From an uncultured Alphaproteobacteria bacterium (lineage in GTDB: Bacteria > Pseudomonadota > Alphaproteobacteria > Rhodobacterales > Rhodobacteraceae): a stretch of 55,911 nucleotides of DNA. How positions within the stretch are numbered: the first letter of the stretch is position 1; each line of letters starts with the position of its first letter. The stretch spans positions 1 through 55,911 of the forward strand of contig CAJWEI010000015.1 in assembly GCA_913031285.1 (NCBI GenBank), read 5' to 3'. The notes beneath the pieces were generated by a model. The model had not been told where the DNA came from. It saw only the letters and a program-made list of their open reading frames with translations, and did no database searches. The position numbers and the translations under genes are program-made. Below, piece by piece: positions 8,504-16,133 of the stretch.

Positions 8504-9891
8504 GTTTTTATCCGTTCTTTAACAATTTCTTCTAATTTGGTCAGGTCGTTTTCTACGCGTGTTAGACGCTCGCTCCGCTGATATAGGTCATCCATACGTT
8601 CGGGCAGGGGTGGGCGTAGATCAGACGCTTTTTCTACTGCGTCCGGGAACTTAGCCGGATGGGCTGTTGCCAAGGTGATCATTGGGGTATCAGGAAAACG
8701 GGTTTTCTCAGCCACGTTTACCCCAATTGCAGTATGGGGGCACAAAAGTTCACCTGTCTGTGTAAAACATTTTTTAATAGTTGCTAACGTCTCTTCTTCT
8801 GACGCTGAATTGGAACTAAAATGTTGAGATAGCTTTTCAGAAACGCATTTGGATAACGAAAACCCATTCCTTTGAGATAAATCTTCCATGATCCGTGAAA
8901 CGGCGTTTCCGTTGCGATCGCAAGCGTCAAAAAGAGCACGCTCAAAATTTGAACTAATCTGGATATCCATTGAGGGGCTGAGTGAAGATAGAACTTTATC
9001 TTTTTTATATTTTCCAGTGCTAAGACAGCGATGTACGATGTCGTTCTGATTGGTCGCGACAACAAGTTGGTCTACGGGCAGTCCCATGCATTTGGCAATA
9101 TAGCCAGCAAAAACATCACCAAAATTGCCCGTTGGTACAGTAAAGCTTACAGGCCTGTCCGGTGCGCCAAGGGATATGGCGGAAGAAAAATAATATACAA
9201 CCTGCGCCAGAACACGGGCCCAATTGATTGAGTTTACACCTGCAAGTTGAACTGAATCACGAAAATCGAAGTCATTGAACATATCTTTGAGACGAGCCTG
9301 ACAATCGTCAAAATGTCCATCTAAGGCAAGTGCATGAACGTTATTTTCTTTTGGTGTGGTCATTTGCCGGCGCTGTACTTCTGATACTCGGCCATGCGGA
9401 TAAAGAATAAAAATATCAACAGTATCCAGACCGCGAAAAGCCTCGATTGCAGCGCTGCCTGTGTCTCCACTAGTGGCTCCGACAATGGTAACGCGCTCGT
9501 CACGGCGGCGCAAAGCAACCTGAAACATCTGGCCAATAAGCTGCATAGCAAAATCTTTAAACGCAAGAGTGGGGCCATGAAAAAGTTCTAGTAAAAAGTG
9601 ATTACTATCTAACTGAGTGAGCGGCGCACGTGCAAGATGATTAAACCCTGCATAGGATCGTTGAATTATTTCAAAAAATTCCTCTTCTGAAAAACTGTCT
9701 CCTACAAATGGTCGCATAACTCTAAAAGCAATCTCTTCGTAATTCAGGCCAACCATGGCACGAATATCTGCTTGTGACATAGTTGGGATAGACTTCGGGA
9801 CGTAAAGACCGCCATCGCGCGCAAGACCTGTCAGCATAGTGTCCTCAAAACTAAGTATTGGAGCAGACCCACGCGTAGAGATGTAATTCAT
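8500..9891 (-). CDS. thrC: Threonine synthase
   Basis: PLP enzyme converting O-phospho-L-homoserine to L-threonine, last step of threonine biosynthesis. 463 aa, the length of the long (class II, fungal/proteobacterial) form. The N-terminus has the expected YISTRGSAP and GLARDGGLYVPK signatures; the PLP lysine is K112 in LFHGPTLAFKDFAMQ; the phosphate-binding Gly/Ser segment is GATSGDTGSAAIEAF, and PTGNFGDVFAGY follows in the middle. The ATG overlaps the SURF1 stop (ATGA) and its own stop overlaps the M16 gene start, so three genes are tightly coupled. This placement beside the cytochrome oxidase genes is usual in roseobacters. Confidence 0.96.
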   Translation of the reverse strand: MNYISTRGSAPILSFEDTMLTGLARDGGLYVPKSIPTMSQADIRAMVGLNYEEIAFRVMRPFVGDSFSEEEFFEIIQRSYAGFNHLARAPLTQLDSNHFLLELFHGPTLAFKDFAMQLIGQMFQVALRRRDERVTIVGATSGDTGSAAIEAFRGLDTVDIFILYPHGRVSEVQRRQMTTPKENNVHALALDGHFDDCQARLKDMFNDFDFRDSVQLAGVNSINWARVLAQVVYYFSSAISLGAPDRPVSFTVPTGNFGDVFAGYIAKCMGLPVDQLVVATNQNDIVHRCLSTGKYKKDKVLSSLSPSMDIQISSNFERALFDACDRNGNAVSRIMEDLSQRNGFSLSKCVSEKLSQHFSSNSASEEETLATIKKCFTQTGELLCPHTAIGVNVAEKTRFPDTPMITLATAHPAKFPDAVEKASDLRPPLPERMDDLYQRSERLTRVENDLTKLEEIVKERIKT

Positions 9892-10571
9892 AAGTCTTTA
9901 CCCTTATTTCGGTTTTGAGTACGCCATAAAAAAGTTAGGCTCATAATTATCCAGACCGCGGCGAGTGAAAACCACGTTACTGCATATTGCAAGTGGTCAT
10001 TCGGAATCCCAATGGTGTCAACTGCTAATGGTGTTACTTTTCCACTGCTTGGTGAGATATCTGACGCTACTATTAAAATTGGTTCTGTTTTAAGGGCTTC
10101 GGCTAAGGTATCCACATTGCGTGCAAACCAGATATTATTTTTGAGGTCAGCCTCGGGGGTGAAACCATCTACTTCTTGAGGCCAATGCAGGTTGCCTTCG
10201 ACAAATGAGATATCTCTTGTTTGATCCGGTACGTTATCTTTGATCTTTAAGAACCCGCGATCAAGTAATAGCCGTCTTCCTTCAGACTCAAAGGGTGAGA
10301 TGATCCGGTATCCTGCACCGATAATTTTTTGACTTGAGAGTATTCTGATATATTCCGAGCCAACTTTACCAGACGCTTGTACTGGTAAATATTTATCCTC
10401 GTCAGGAGACGGAGCTATTGGTACGGATACATGTGGCGCACTTATACGGGCTCTAATGTCGTTTATAATAGTTTGTTTCCATTCCAGGCGGTCAAGCTGC
10501 CACTTGCCCAGCGACAAAAGCACTGCAGTGCCTGCAACACCAACAATAAGTAAGAATGCAAGCCGTTTCAA
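9888..10571 (-). CDS. SURF1-family cytochrome c oxidase assembly protein
   Basis: Inner-membrane assembly factor (Surf1/Shy1 family) that helps insert heme a into subunit I of cytochrome c oxidase. 227 aa from TTG 10571: TM helix at the N-terminus with the family motif LGKWQLDRLEWK just after it, a periplasmic domain, and a second helix near the C-terminus (YAVTWFSLAAVWIIMSLTFL). The TTG is chosen because AGGGA lies a few bases upstream; the alternative GTG at 10604 falls inside a terminator hairpin and would add an odd KK-rich leader. It follows the coxC terminator and is coupled to thrC (ATGA). Confidence 0.9.
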   Translation of the reverse strand: MKRLAFLLIVGVAGTAVLLSLGKWQLDRLEWKQTIINDIRARISAPHVSVPIAPSPDEDKYLPVQASGKVGSEYIRILSSQKIIGAGYRIISPFESEGRRLLLDRGFLKIKDNVPDQTRDISFVEGNLHWPQEVDGFTPEADLKNNIWFARNVDTLAEALKTEPILIVASDISPSSGKVTPLAVDTIGIPNDHLQYAVTWFSLAAVWIIMSLTFLWRTQNRNKGKDL

Positions 10572-10593
10572 AACGTTTCCCTTTTTACAAAAC

Positions 10594-10623
10594 AAAAAGC
10601 GCACAGTGTTCTGCGCGCTTTTT
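10594..10623 (-). terminator. Intrinsic terminator after coxC (readable on both strands)
   Basis: AAAAAGCGC (10594-10602) pairs with GCGCTTTTT (10615-10623), extended inward by CAG/CTG around a TGTT loop after one A/C mismatch. On the minus strand the stem follows the coxC stop by about 30 nt and ends in a T-run. It separates the oxidase operon from SURF1-thrC and shows that the GTG at 10604 is not a likely SURF1 start. Confidence 0.8.
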
Positions 10624-10654
10624 ATGAATATTATTGCGGATTGCTATGGCCGCT

Positions 10655-11455
10655 CTATCCGCCCCAGACATAGACAGCTGCAAACAGAAACAACCAAACA
10701 ACATCGACAAAGTGCCAGTACCAAGCAGCAGCCTCAAACCCAAGGTGAGACTGGGCGCTGAAATGACCTCTTAACACGCGCATCAAACAAATAAACAAAA
10801 AGATCGTCCCCACGATCACGTGGAACCCATGAAACCCCGTTGCCATGAAAAAGTTTGCTCCATAGATATTGCCTGAGAAGCCAAACGCAGCATGACTGTA
10901 TTCGTAAGCCTGAAAAATTGTGAAAATTGCGCCAAGTGCAATCGCCACAATAAGACCCCACTTCATATCCTCACGGTTTTCATCATGTGTGAGAGCATGG
11001 TGCGCCCAAGTAGCGGCAGCACCCGAACACAACAATATTAATGTGTTAATTAATGGCAAATGCCAAGGATCAAAGGTTTCAATACCTACGGGGGGCCATA
11101 CGCTGTCTTGGATAGGGCTCATTTCACCCATAGGGTACATGGCGTGTTTGAAAAAGCTCCAGAACCATGCTGCGAAGAACATGATCTCCGACATGATAAA
11201 CAATATAAAGCCATAGCGTAACCCGATCAGTACAACAGGAGTGTGGTCTCCAGCATGATTTTCATCAACGGTTTCTGACCACCAGCCATACATGACGTAT
11301 AGGACGCCTAAAAATCCGGCAATTAATACCCATGGACCATTGTCATGGAAAAAGAGAACTGCTCCAAACAGCATAATGAACCCAAAAATAGAACCTAGCA
11401 AAGGCCATAATGACGGGTTTAAGATGTGATAGTCATGGTTTTTTTCGTGCGCCAT
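10655..11455 (-). CDS. coxC: Cytochrome c oxidase subunit III
   Basis: Subunit III (also named CtaE) of the aa3-type terminal oxidase, 266 aa with seven predicted membrane helices. The N-terminus [17 protein letters not shown] is the classic alphaproteobacterial/mitochondrial start, and the motifs [32 protein letters not shown] and [14 protein letters not shown] mark the conserved helices that line the lipid cleft near subunit I. ATG 11455 gives the standard N-terminus. It is the last gene of the coxB-ctaB-coxF-ctaG-coxC run and is followed by an intrinsic terminator. Subunit I is not encoded in this window. Confidence 0.97.
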   Translation of the reverse strand: MAHEKNHDYHILNPSLWPLLGSIFGFIMLFGAVLFFHDNGPWVLIAGFLGVLYVMYGWWSETVDENHAGDHTPVVLIGLRYGFILFIMSEIMFFAAWFWSFFKHAMYPMGEMSPIQDSVWPPVGIETFDPWHLPLINTLILLCSGAAATWAHHALTHDENREDMKWGLIVAIALGAIFTIFQAYEYSHAAFGFSGNIYGANFFMATGFHGFHVIVGTIFLFICLMRVLRGHFSAQSHLGFEAAAWYWHFVDVVWLFLFAAVYVWGG

Positions 11456-11476
11456 GGTTTTTCCTTATGGGGTGGT

Positions 11477-12082
11477 CTAATTAAATCGTATCTGATCGCT
11501 TTCCGCAAGAGTGGCAGCCTCTTCATTCGCCTCAGTTTCATAGAATGTATATGAAAGCGTGATTACTTTCGCATACTTAGCATCGCGGTCGTCTACAATT
11601 TCCGGATCGACATAAAACGTCACGGGCATTTGTAGACGTTCCCCAGGCGCCAAAAGTTGCTCTTCAAAGCAAAAGCATGCAATTTTCGTAAAATACGCAC
11701 CAGCGTTATATGGTGTCACATTATAATTTGCCGTTCCCATTACAGGACGGTCAGTCGGGTTGTAAGCTTCGTAAAACGCGAGACCAGTTTCACCAATCTT
11801 AATTTCAATCTCGCGGACAACGGGTCGGAATTCCCAAGGCATCCCCCGCTCAAGCGACGCGTCAAATCGAACTTTTATAGTTTGATCCAGGATTATATCT
11901 GATGCTGTCTGGGAGGACTGTGTAACGCCACCAAAACCTGTAGTGCGACAAAACCAATCATAAAGCGGTACCGAGGCCCAAGCAAGTGAGCCCATTATAA
12001 ACACAACGCCGGCAGCTTTTAAAGCGGTTTGAGTATTGCGGTCCCTAATCAATGCTTTGGTTCCCGGCGATCGCAGATGCAA
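11477..12082 (-). CDS. ctaG: Cytochrome c oxidase assembly protein CtaG (Cox11)
   Basis: Copper chaperone that delivers copper to the CuB site of oxidase subunit I. One N-terminal membrane anchor (AAGVVFIMGSLAWASVPLYDWFCR) precedes a periplasmic immunoglobulin-like domain; the copper-binding cysteines are in the family motif ACFCFEEQ, and the typical end VDPEIVDDRDAK is present. The first ATG is at 12082, giving 201 aa and an overlap of 38 nt with coxF. A TTG at 12052 would trim ten residues and overlap coxF by only 8 nt, which fits the tight packing here; I cannot decide between them. Confidence 0.95.
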   Translation of the reverse strand: MHLRSPGTKALIRDRNTQTALKAAGVVFIMGSLAWASVPLYDWFCRTTGFGGVTQSSQTASDIILDQTIKVRFDASLERGMPWEFRPVVREIEIKIGETGLAFYEAYNPTDRPVMGTANYNVTPYNAGAYFTKIACFCFEEQLLAPGERLQMPVTFYVDPEIVDDRDAKYAKVITLSYTFYETEANEEAATLAESDQIRFN

Positions 12083-12212
12083 CGTTGCCTTCGGTTATTT
12101 TAACGACAGTCATTCCGAAAATGAGTACTACAAGAGTTACCAGCAGCAATCCTATCCCAACGTTGCGGCCAAAGCGTCGTTTGTGTATTTCGTGATCAGG
12201 CCGAAAACTCAT
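12045..12212 (-). CDS. coxF: Small CoxF-like membrane protein, 55 aa
   Basis: A 55-residue frame: basic, His-containing cytoplasmic start (SFRPDHEIHKRRFGRNVG), one hydrophobic helix (IGLLLVTLVVLIFGMTVVKI), then a short tail ending in NQSID. It begins 2 nt after the ctaB stop and runs into ctaG, exactly where relatives of Paracoccus and Rhodobacter encode a small CoxF protein between ctaB and ctaG. The family function is not well defined; its constant place among oxidase assembly genes suggests a role there. The frame, topology and position agree well; the name is by position and size rather than a strong sequence match. Confidence 0.8.
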   Translation of the reverse strand: MSFRPDHEIHKRRFGRNVGIGLLLVTLVVLIFGMTVVKITEGNVASAIAGNQSID

Positions 12213-12214
12213 AT

Positions 12215-13150
12215 TTATCCCCAAATACCAAGGCGACTTAATGTACTGTCTGCAAGTATTGCGGCGAAGAGAGCGAATAAGTAAAACAAAGAAAATTTGA
12301 AGAAACGACGTTCAACCAAAAAACTATCCCTCTCTGACTCTTTTTCGTCTCGAAACCATATTCTAAAAGCATCGATCAAGAACCTGATGTTGAGTAAAAT
12401 GGTTGAAGCTATATATATAGGTCCGGCCAACTTGCTTAAAATAGTGGCTCCTCCAAGTGCAGCCAATAAAAATGTGTACACTACGATATGCTTACGTGTT
12501 GATTTTCGGCCATGGGTCACCGTCAGCATTGGAACTTCTGCATTTTCATAATCCATCCTCGTGAACAGTGCGAGTGCCCAGAAATGCGGTGGTGTCCACA
12601 TAAATATCAAAGCAAACATAAGAACACTTTCAAATGAGACTGTTCCAGTTGCAGCAGCCCAGCCAATCATTGGCGGGAAGGCGCCAGCGGCGCCGCCGAT
12701 AACTATGTTTTGCGGAGTCGACCGCTTAAGCCAAACTGTGTATATGGCGATATAGAAAAAGATCGTGAAAGCAAGCATTGCGGCCGCGTAAAAGTTTGTG
12801 GCGAGCCCCAACATCATTACGGACAAGCCAGATAATGCAAAGCCGATCATCTTTGCTTCTTCTAGCGAAACTTTTCCAGATGGAATCGGACGCTTTTGTG
12901 TCCTCTTCATAATTTTATCGATGTCTGCATCCCACCACATATTTAAAGCACCTGCAGCGCCTCCTCCCATTGCTATACAAATTATTGCCACAATCGCCAG
13001 GAAGGGATGAAGTTGTACCGGTGCTGCCATAAGGCCAACAAATGCTGTAAATACAACCAACAGCATTACACGCGGCTTTAAGAGCGCGATAAAATCTTTG
13101 AACTCTGCTTCAGATTCAAGTGCTGGCAAGGGAGCGCTTGCATCGGTCAT
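12215..13150 (-). CDS. ctaB: Protoheme IX farnesyltransferase (heme O synthase)
   Basis: Integral membrane UbiA-type prenyltransferase that adds a farnesyl chain to heme b, giving heme o, the precursor of heme a for the oxidase. 311 aa with about eight helices. The Asp-rich catalytic motif is LNMWWDADIDKIMKRTQKRP (about residues 69-88), and the second motif is in TRMDYENAEVPML (about residues 197-209). The family start FIALLKPRVMLLVVFTAFVG is present. It lies between coxB and coxF in the oxidase operon, 46 nt after coxB. Also named cyoE in enterobacteria. Confidence 0.96.
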   Translation of the reverse strand: MTDASAPLPALESEAEFKDFIALLKPRVMLLVVFTAFVGLMAAPVQLHPFLAIVAIICIAMGGGAAGALNMWWDADIDKIMKRTQKRPIPSGKVSLEEAKMIGFALSGLSVMMLGLATNFYAAAMLAFTIFFYIAIYTVWLKRSTPQNIVIGGAAGAFPPMIGWAAATGTVSFESVLMFALIFMWTPPHFWALALFTRMDYENAEVPMLTVTHGRKSTRKHIVVYTFLLAALGGATILSKLAGPIYIASTILLNIRFLIDAFRIWFRDEKESERDSFLVERRFFKFSLFYLFALFAAILADSTLSRLGIWG

Positions 13151-13195
13151 AGTGTTTCCAATCTTAAATGGCCTTTGGTAAAATTTACGCCAGAC

Positions 13196-14110
13196 TTACT
13201 TTGCGGCGACGGTGAACGATTGCGGAACACCCGCAAATTCCTCTTTGGTAACCTGTAACCATTTTTCATAAGCCTTTTCACTGACAACTTTCACAGTGAT
13301 TGGCATGTAGGCGTGGTCTTTGCCACATAGTTCAGAGCACTGGCCAAAATAAATGCCTTCTTTGTTGGGTTTAAACCACAGCTGAGCAAGCCGTCCCGGC
13401 ACAGCATCCTGCTTTACTCCAAACGCTGGAATCGTCCAGCTGTGGATCACGTCGGCACCTGTTATCGTCATAACAATTGTTTTGTCGACTGGAACCACGA
13501 CCACTGTGTCGGTTGCCAAAAGCCACTGATTTCGGTCGTAGCCTGCCTCTGCGAGCTTAACTTCCATGTGTGCGTCGAGAACATATGGTCGGATGTTGGC
13601 GTCTTCGGGCCTTGCGTCTTCGTCCAACGTCGCAGGTGAGCCAAGTAGATTGCTGTCGAACTCAAAGCCATGATCCACGTATTCGTAACTCCAATACCAT
13701 TGGTTTCCAGTGACTTTTATATTCACATCACCTTCGGGAATTTCTTGTTGTTTGAAAAGCTCAGGCAACGAAAACACAACGATCCCAAGAAGAATAATAA
13801 TTGGTACAATTGTCCAGGCGACCTCGACTTTTGTGTTATGTGTAAAATTCGCTGGTATTGGATTTGTTTTCTGGTTGAATTTAACAATCGCATAGATCAG
13901 CAAGCCGGTTACAAATAGTGTGATCAACGTAACAACGACAAGAACGCCGAGGTCAAGATCTTGGAGACCTTTTGCCAAGTCAGTTGCAGCAGGCTGGAAA
14001 CCGAGCTTTCCATCGATAGGCTGGCCGATGATCTCAGGCCTATCCTGTGCAGAAGCTGGCAGGGCTGTCAGTACAGCGGAAAGGCTAACAAATTTAGACG
14101 TGGTTTGCAT
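13196..14110 (-). CDS. coxB: Cytochrome c oxidase subunit II
   Basis: Subunit II (CtaC) of the aa3 oxidase, which takes electrons from cytochrome c through the binuclear CuA centre. 304 aa: signal peptide (cleavage likely near ASAQ, residue 20-22), two membrane helices (about 55-76 and 98-118), then the periplasmic cupredoxin domain. All CuA ligands are present: H233, C258, E260, C262, H266 and M269 (GQCSELCGKDHAYMP). The aromatic electron-entry motif is NQWYWSYEY. It is the first gene of the minus-strand oxidase operon; the 188-nt gap to the divergent tldD must contain its promoter. Confidence 0.97.
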   Translation of the reverse strand: MQTTSKFVSLSAVLTALPASAQDRPEIIGQPIDGKLGFQPAATDLAKGLQDLDLGVLVVVTLITLFVTGLLIYAIVKFNQKTNPIPANFTHNTKVEVAWTIVPIIILLGIVVFSLPELFKQQEIPEGDVNIKVTGNQWYWSYEYVDHGFEFDSNLLGSPATLDEDARPEDANIRPYVLDAHMEVKLAEAGYDRNQWLLATDTVVVVPVDKTIVMTITGADVIHSWTIPAFGVKQDAVPGRLAQLWFKPNKEGIYFGQCSELCGKDHAYMPITVKVVSEKAYEKWLQVTKEEFAGVPQSFTVAAK

Positions 14111-14135
14111 ATTCGATCCCAGTATGGTGTTTGAA

Positions 14136-14149
14136 ATAACGAACGTTAT
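14136..14149. promoter_or_regulatory. Palindrome in the coxB/tldD divergent promoter region
   Basis: ATAACG-AA-CGTTAT, 6-bp perfect arms around a 2-nt centre, 25 nt upstream of the coxB start. A related half (ACGTTATAAC on the plus strand) recurs near 14183-14193. Its position suits an operator or promoter element for coxB, but the binding protein is unknown. Confidence 0.35.
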
Positions 14150-14298
14150 AGTTAACTTGATCTTTTAAAGTTTTCCATTACATACGTTATAACCTTAAAA
14201 TCACATTCCACGAGATAGATAAAGGTAAGAGCTTGCGGCAAACGGACGCTTTTTTCGGTTTTATACCCTGATTATTCATAATTTTGTGAAGGAACCAA

Positions 14299-15720
14299 AT
14301 GACTGACCAAAAATTTTCACCTTTTCAGACTAGTTTAGATCAGGAAAGTGCTCTTGCGTGTTTGCGCCGGGTAACAAACGGCGCGGATGATGGAGAACTG
14401 TATTTCGAAAGATCAAAGTCAGAAACGCTGGTCTTTGATGATCAGAGCCTTAAAAAGGCAAGCTATGATGCGTCTGAGGGGTTCGGTTTGAGGTCGGTGA
14501 AAGGCGAAGTGACAGGCTATGGTCACTCCACTGAAATAACTGAAGAAGCGCTTAAGCGCGCCGAAGGGATCGTGAGTTTAGCAGCGAGTATGGGTGGCGC
14601 TAAATTGGCAGATGCACCGGCGCGGACAAACCAAAAGTTGTACGAAGCTTTTGATCCGATGGGTGAAGTTAAATTCTCAGGAAAAGTTGATTTACTACAG
14701 GAAATAAATGAATTTGCCCGCTCGCTAGATCGCAGGGTGGTTCAGGTAAGTGTCAATCTGGCGGCGGGATGTAAGGAGGTTTTAATCATGCGACCGGACG
14801 GAGCGATGTATGATGACACTCGGCCTATGGCGAATTTAAGCATATCTCTTATCATTGAAGATAATGGAAGGCGAGAATCAGGGTACTCTGGTGGAGGAGG
14901 TCGGTTTTCCTTAGAGCGAATTATTGCGCCTGAGGACTGGCAAGCGAAAGTGCACGAAGCGCTTAGAATAGCTTTAGTCAATTTGCGCGCAGTACCGGCT
15001 CCTGCGGGACCGATGGAGGTAGTGTTGGGGCCTGGGTGGCCGGGCATTCTGTTGCATGAAGCGATTGGTCACGGGCTTGAAGGAGATTTTAACAGAAAAG
15101 GAAGTAGCGCTTTTGCCGGACTTGTGGGTCAAAAAATTGCTTCGCCCGAAGTAACGGTTTTGGATGATGGTACAATTCCCGAACGAAGAGGCTCGATCAA
15201 CATCGACGATGAAGGAACACCTTCCAGCCAAAACGTCCTCGTTAAGGACGGAAAATTAGTAGGATTTATGCAGGATCGTCAAAATGCTCGGTTAATGGGA
15301 GTTGCGCCAACAGGAAATGGACGCAGACAAAGTTTTGCCCATACTCCAATGCCGCGAATGACAAATACCTACATGCTTGCTGGGCAGACTGACCCCAAAG
15401 ATATTTTGTCAGATTTGAAAGATGGTATATACGCTGTAGGGTTTGGCGGGGGGCAAGTTGATATTACCAATGGAAAGTTTGTGTTTTCCTGTACCGAAGC
15501 CTATCGAGTTAAAAACGGGGAAGTTGGAGCCCCGATCAAAGGCGCGACGTTAATTGGTGACGGGGCAACCGCACTAAAGCGAATCCGGGCGGTAGGCAAT
15601 GATCTTGCTCTTGATCCGGGCATGGGGAACTGCGGCAAAAATGGTCAGTGGGTACCGGTCGGAGTTGGCCAACCCACGCTGATGATCGGCGGGTTAACGG
15701 TCGGTGGGGCATCTGACTAG
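14299..15720 (+). CDS. tldD: TldD metalloprotease
   Basis: 473-aa TldD, partner of TldE/PmbA in a heterodimeric zinc peptidase that degrades unfolded peptides and matures some modified peptides. The zinc motif HExxxH is intact (H253, E254, H258 in LLHEAIGHGLEGD), and the C-terminal cysteine region FVFSCTEAYRV, which completes the family metal site, is present. The N-terminal domain has the usual YFERSKSETLVFDD. Start ATG 14299 follows GAAGGAA closely. It is divergent from coxB. No tldE is in the window. A full-length, apparently intact gene. Confidence 0.95.
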   Translation: MTDQKFSPFQTSLDQESALACLRRVTNGADDGELYFERSKSETLVFDDQSLKKASYDASEGFGLRSVKGEVTGYGHSTEITEEALKRAEGIVSLAASMGGAKLADAPARTNQKLYEAFDPMGEVKFSGKVDLLQEINEFARSLDRRVVQVSVNLAAGCKEVLIMRPDGAMYDDTRPMANLSISLIIEDNGRRESGYSGGGGRFSLERIIAPEDWQAKVHEALRIALVNLRAVPAPAGPMEVVLGPGWPGILLHEAIGHGLEGDFNRKGSSAFAGLVGQKIASPEVTVLDDGTIPERRGSINIDDEGTPSSQNVLVKDGKLVGFMQDRQNARLMGVAPTGNGRRQSFAHTPMPRMTNTYMLAGQTDPKDILSDLKDGIYAVGFGGGQVDITNGKFVFSCTEAYRVKNGEVGAPIKGATLIGDGATALKRIRAVGNDLALDPGMGNCGKNGQWVPVGVGQPTLMIGGLTVGGASD

Positions 15721-16133
15721 TTTGCGTTCTAACAGAAAACTAACTGTAAATTCTCACTCTAAAAATATTAACACGTTTTAATATTCATGCCTTGAGCGAG
15801 GTTTGCATTACTCTGTGCCTTAAAAATACACCCCGTCTTTTAATGTGCGTCTTCATCAAAAAAAACAGGGTAAAGGCTTCTGCGACATTTATTGAGCTGG
15901 AAATAGAAATAAAAACCTTACGCTTGTCTGGTGCTTTATTCGGTAAGTAAACAAATTTAATAATTAATTACCTGTATTTCGATGCTAGATATACCTTGTC
16001 TTTATTTTACCAAAACATCGTTGCAAATACAGTAATTGGAGGAAAATTGCTGAACCGGCTGCATTGACAAACGTGTATAATCTCTCGCATGTTCCGCCGC
16101 TAGAGGATTTGGTTGGAATCGAAAGGAATTTTA
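15721..16133. other. 413-base gap before topA with no gene seen
   Basis: AT-rich sequence with no frame that resembles a protein. In many relatives a DNA-processing gene (dprA) lies next to topA; I see no trace of it here. GAAAGGA at 16121-16127 is the topA ribosome-binding site. TTGACA (16064-16069) and TATAAT (16076-16081) are both present but only 6 nt apart, too close to act as one promoter. Confidence 0.5.

Noticed and set aside
10571-10604. Longer SURF1 protein from GTG 10604
   Set aside because: The start lies inside a terminator stem; the TTG at 10571 has a better ribosome site and gives the usual N-terminus.
16064-16081. TTGACA and TATAAT upstream of topA as a promoter
   Set aside because: The two boxes are only 6 nt apart instead of about 17, so they cannot serve as one promoter.
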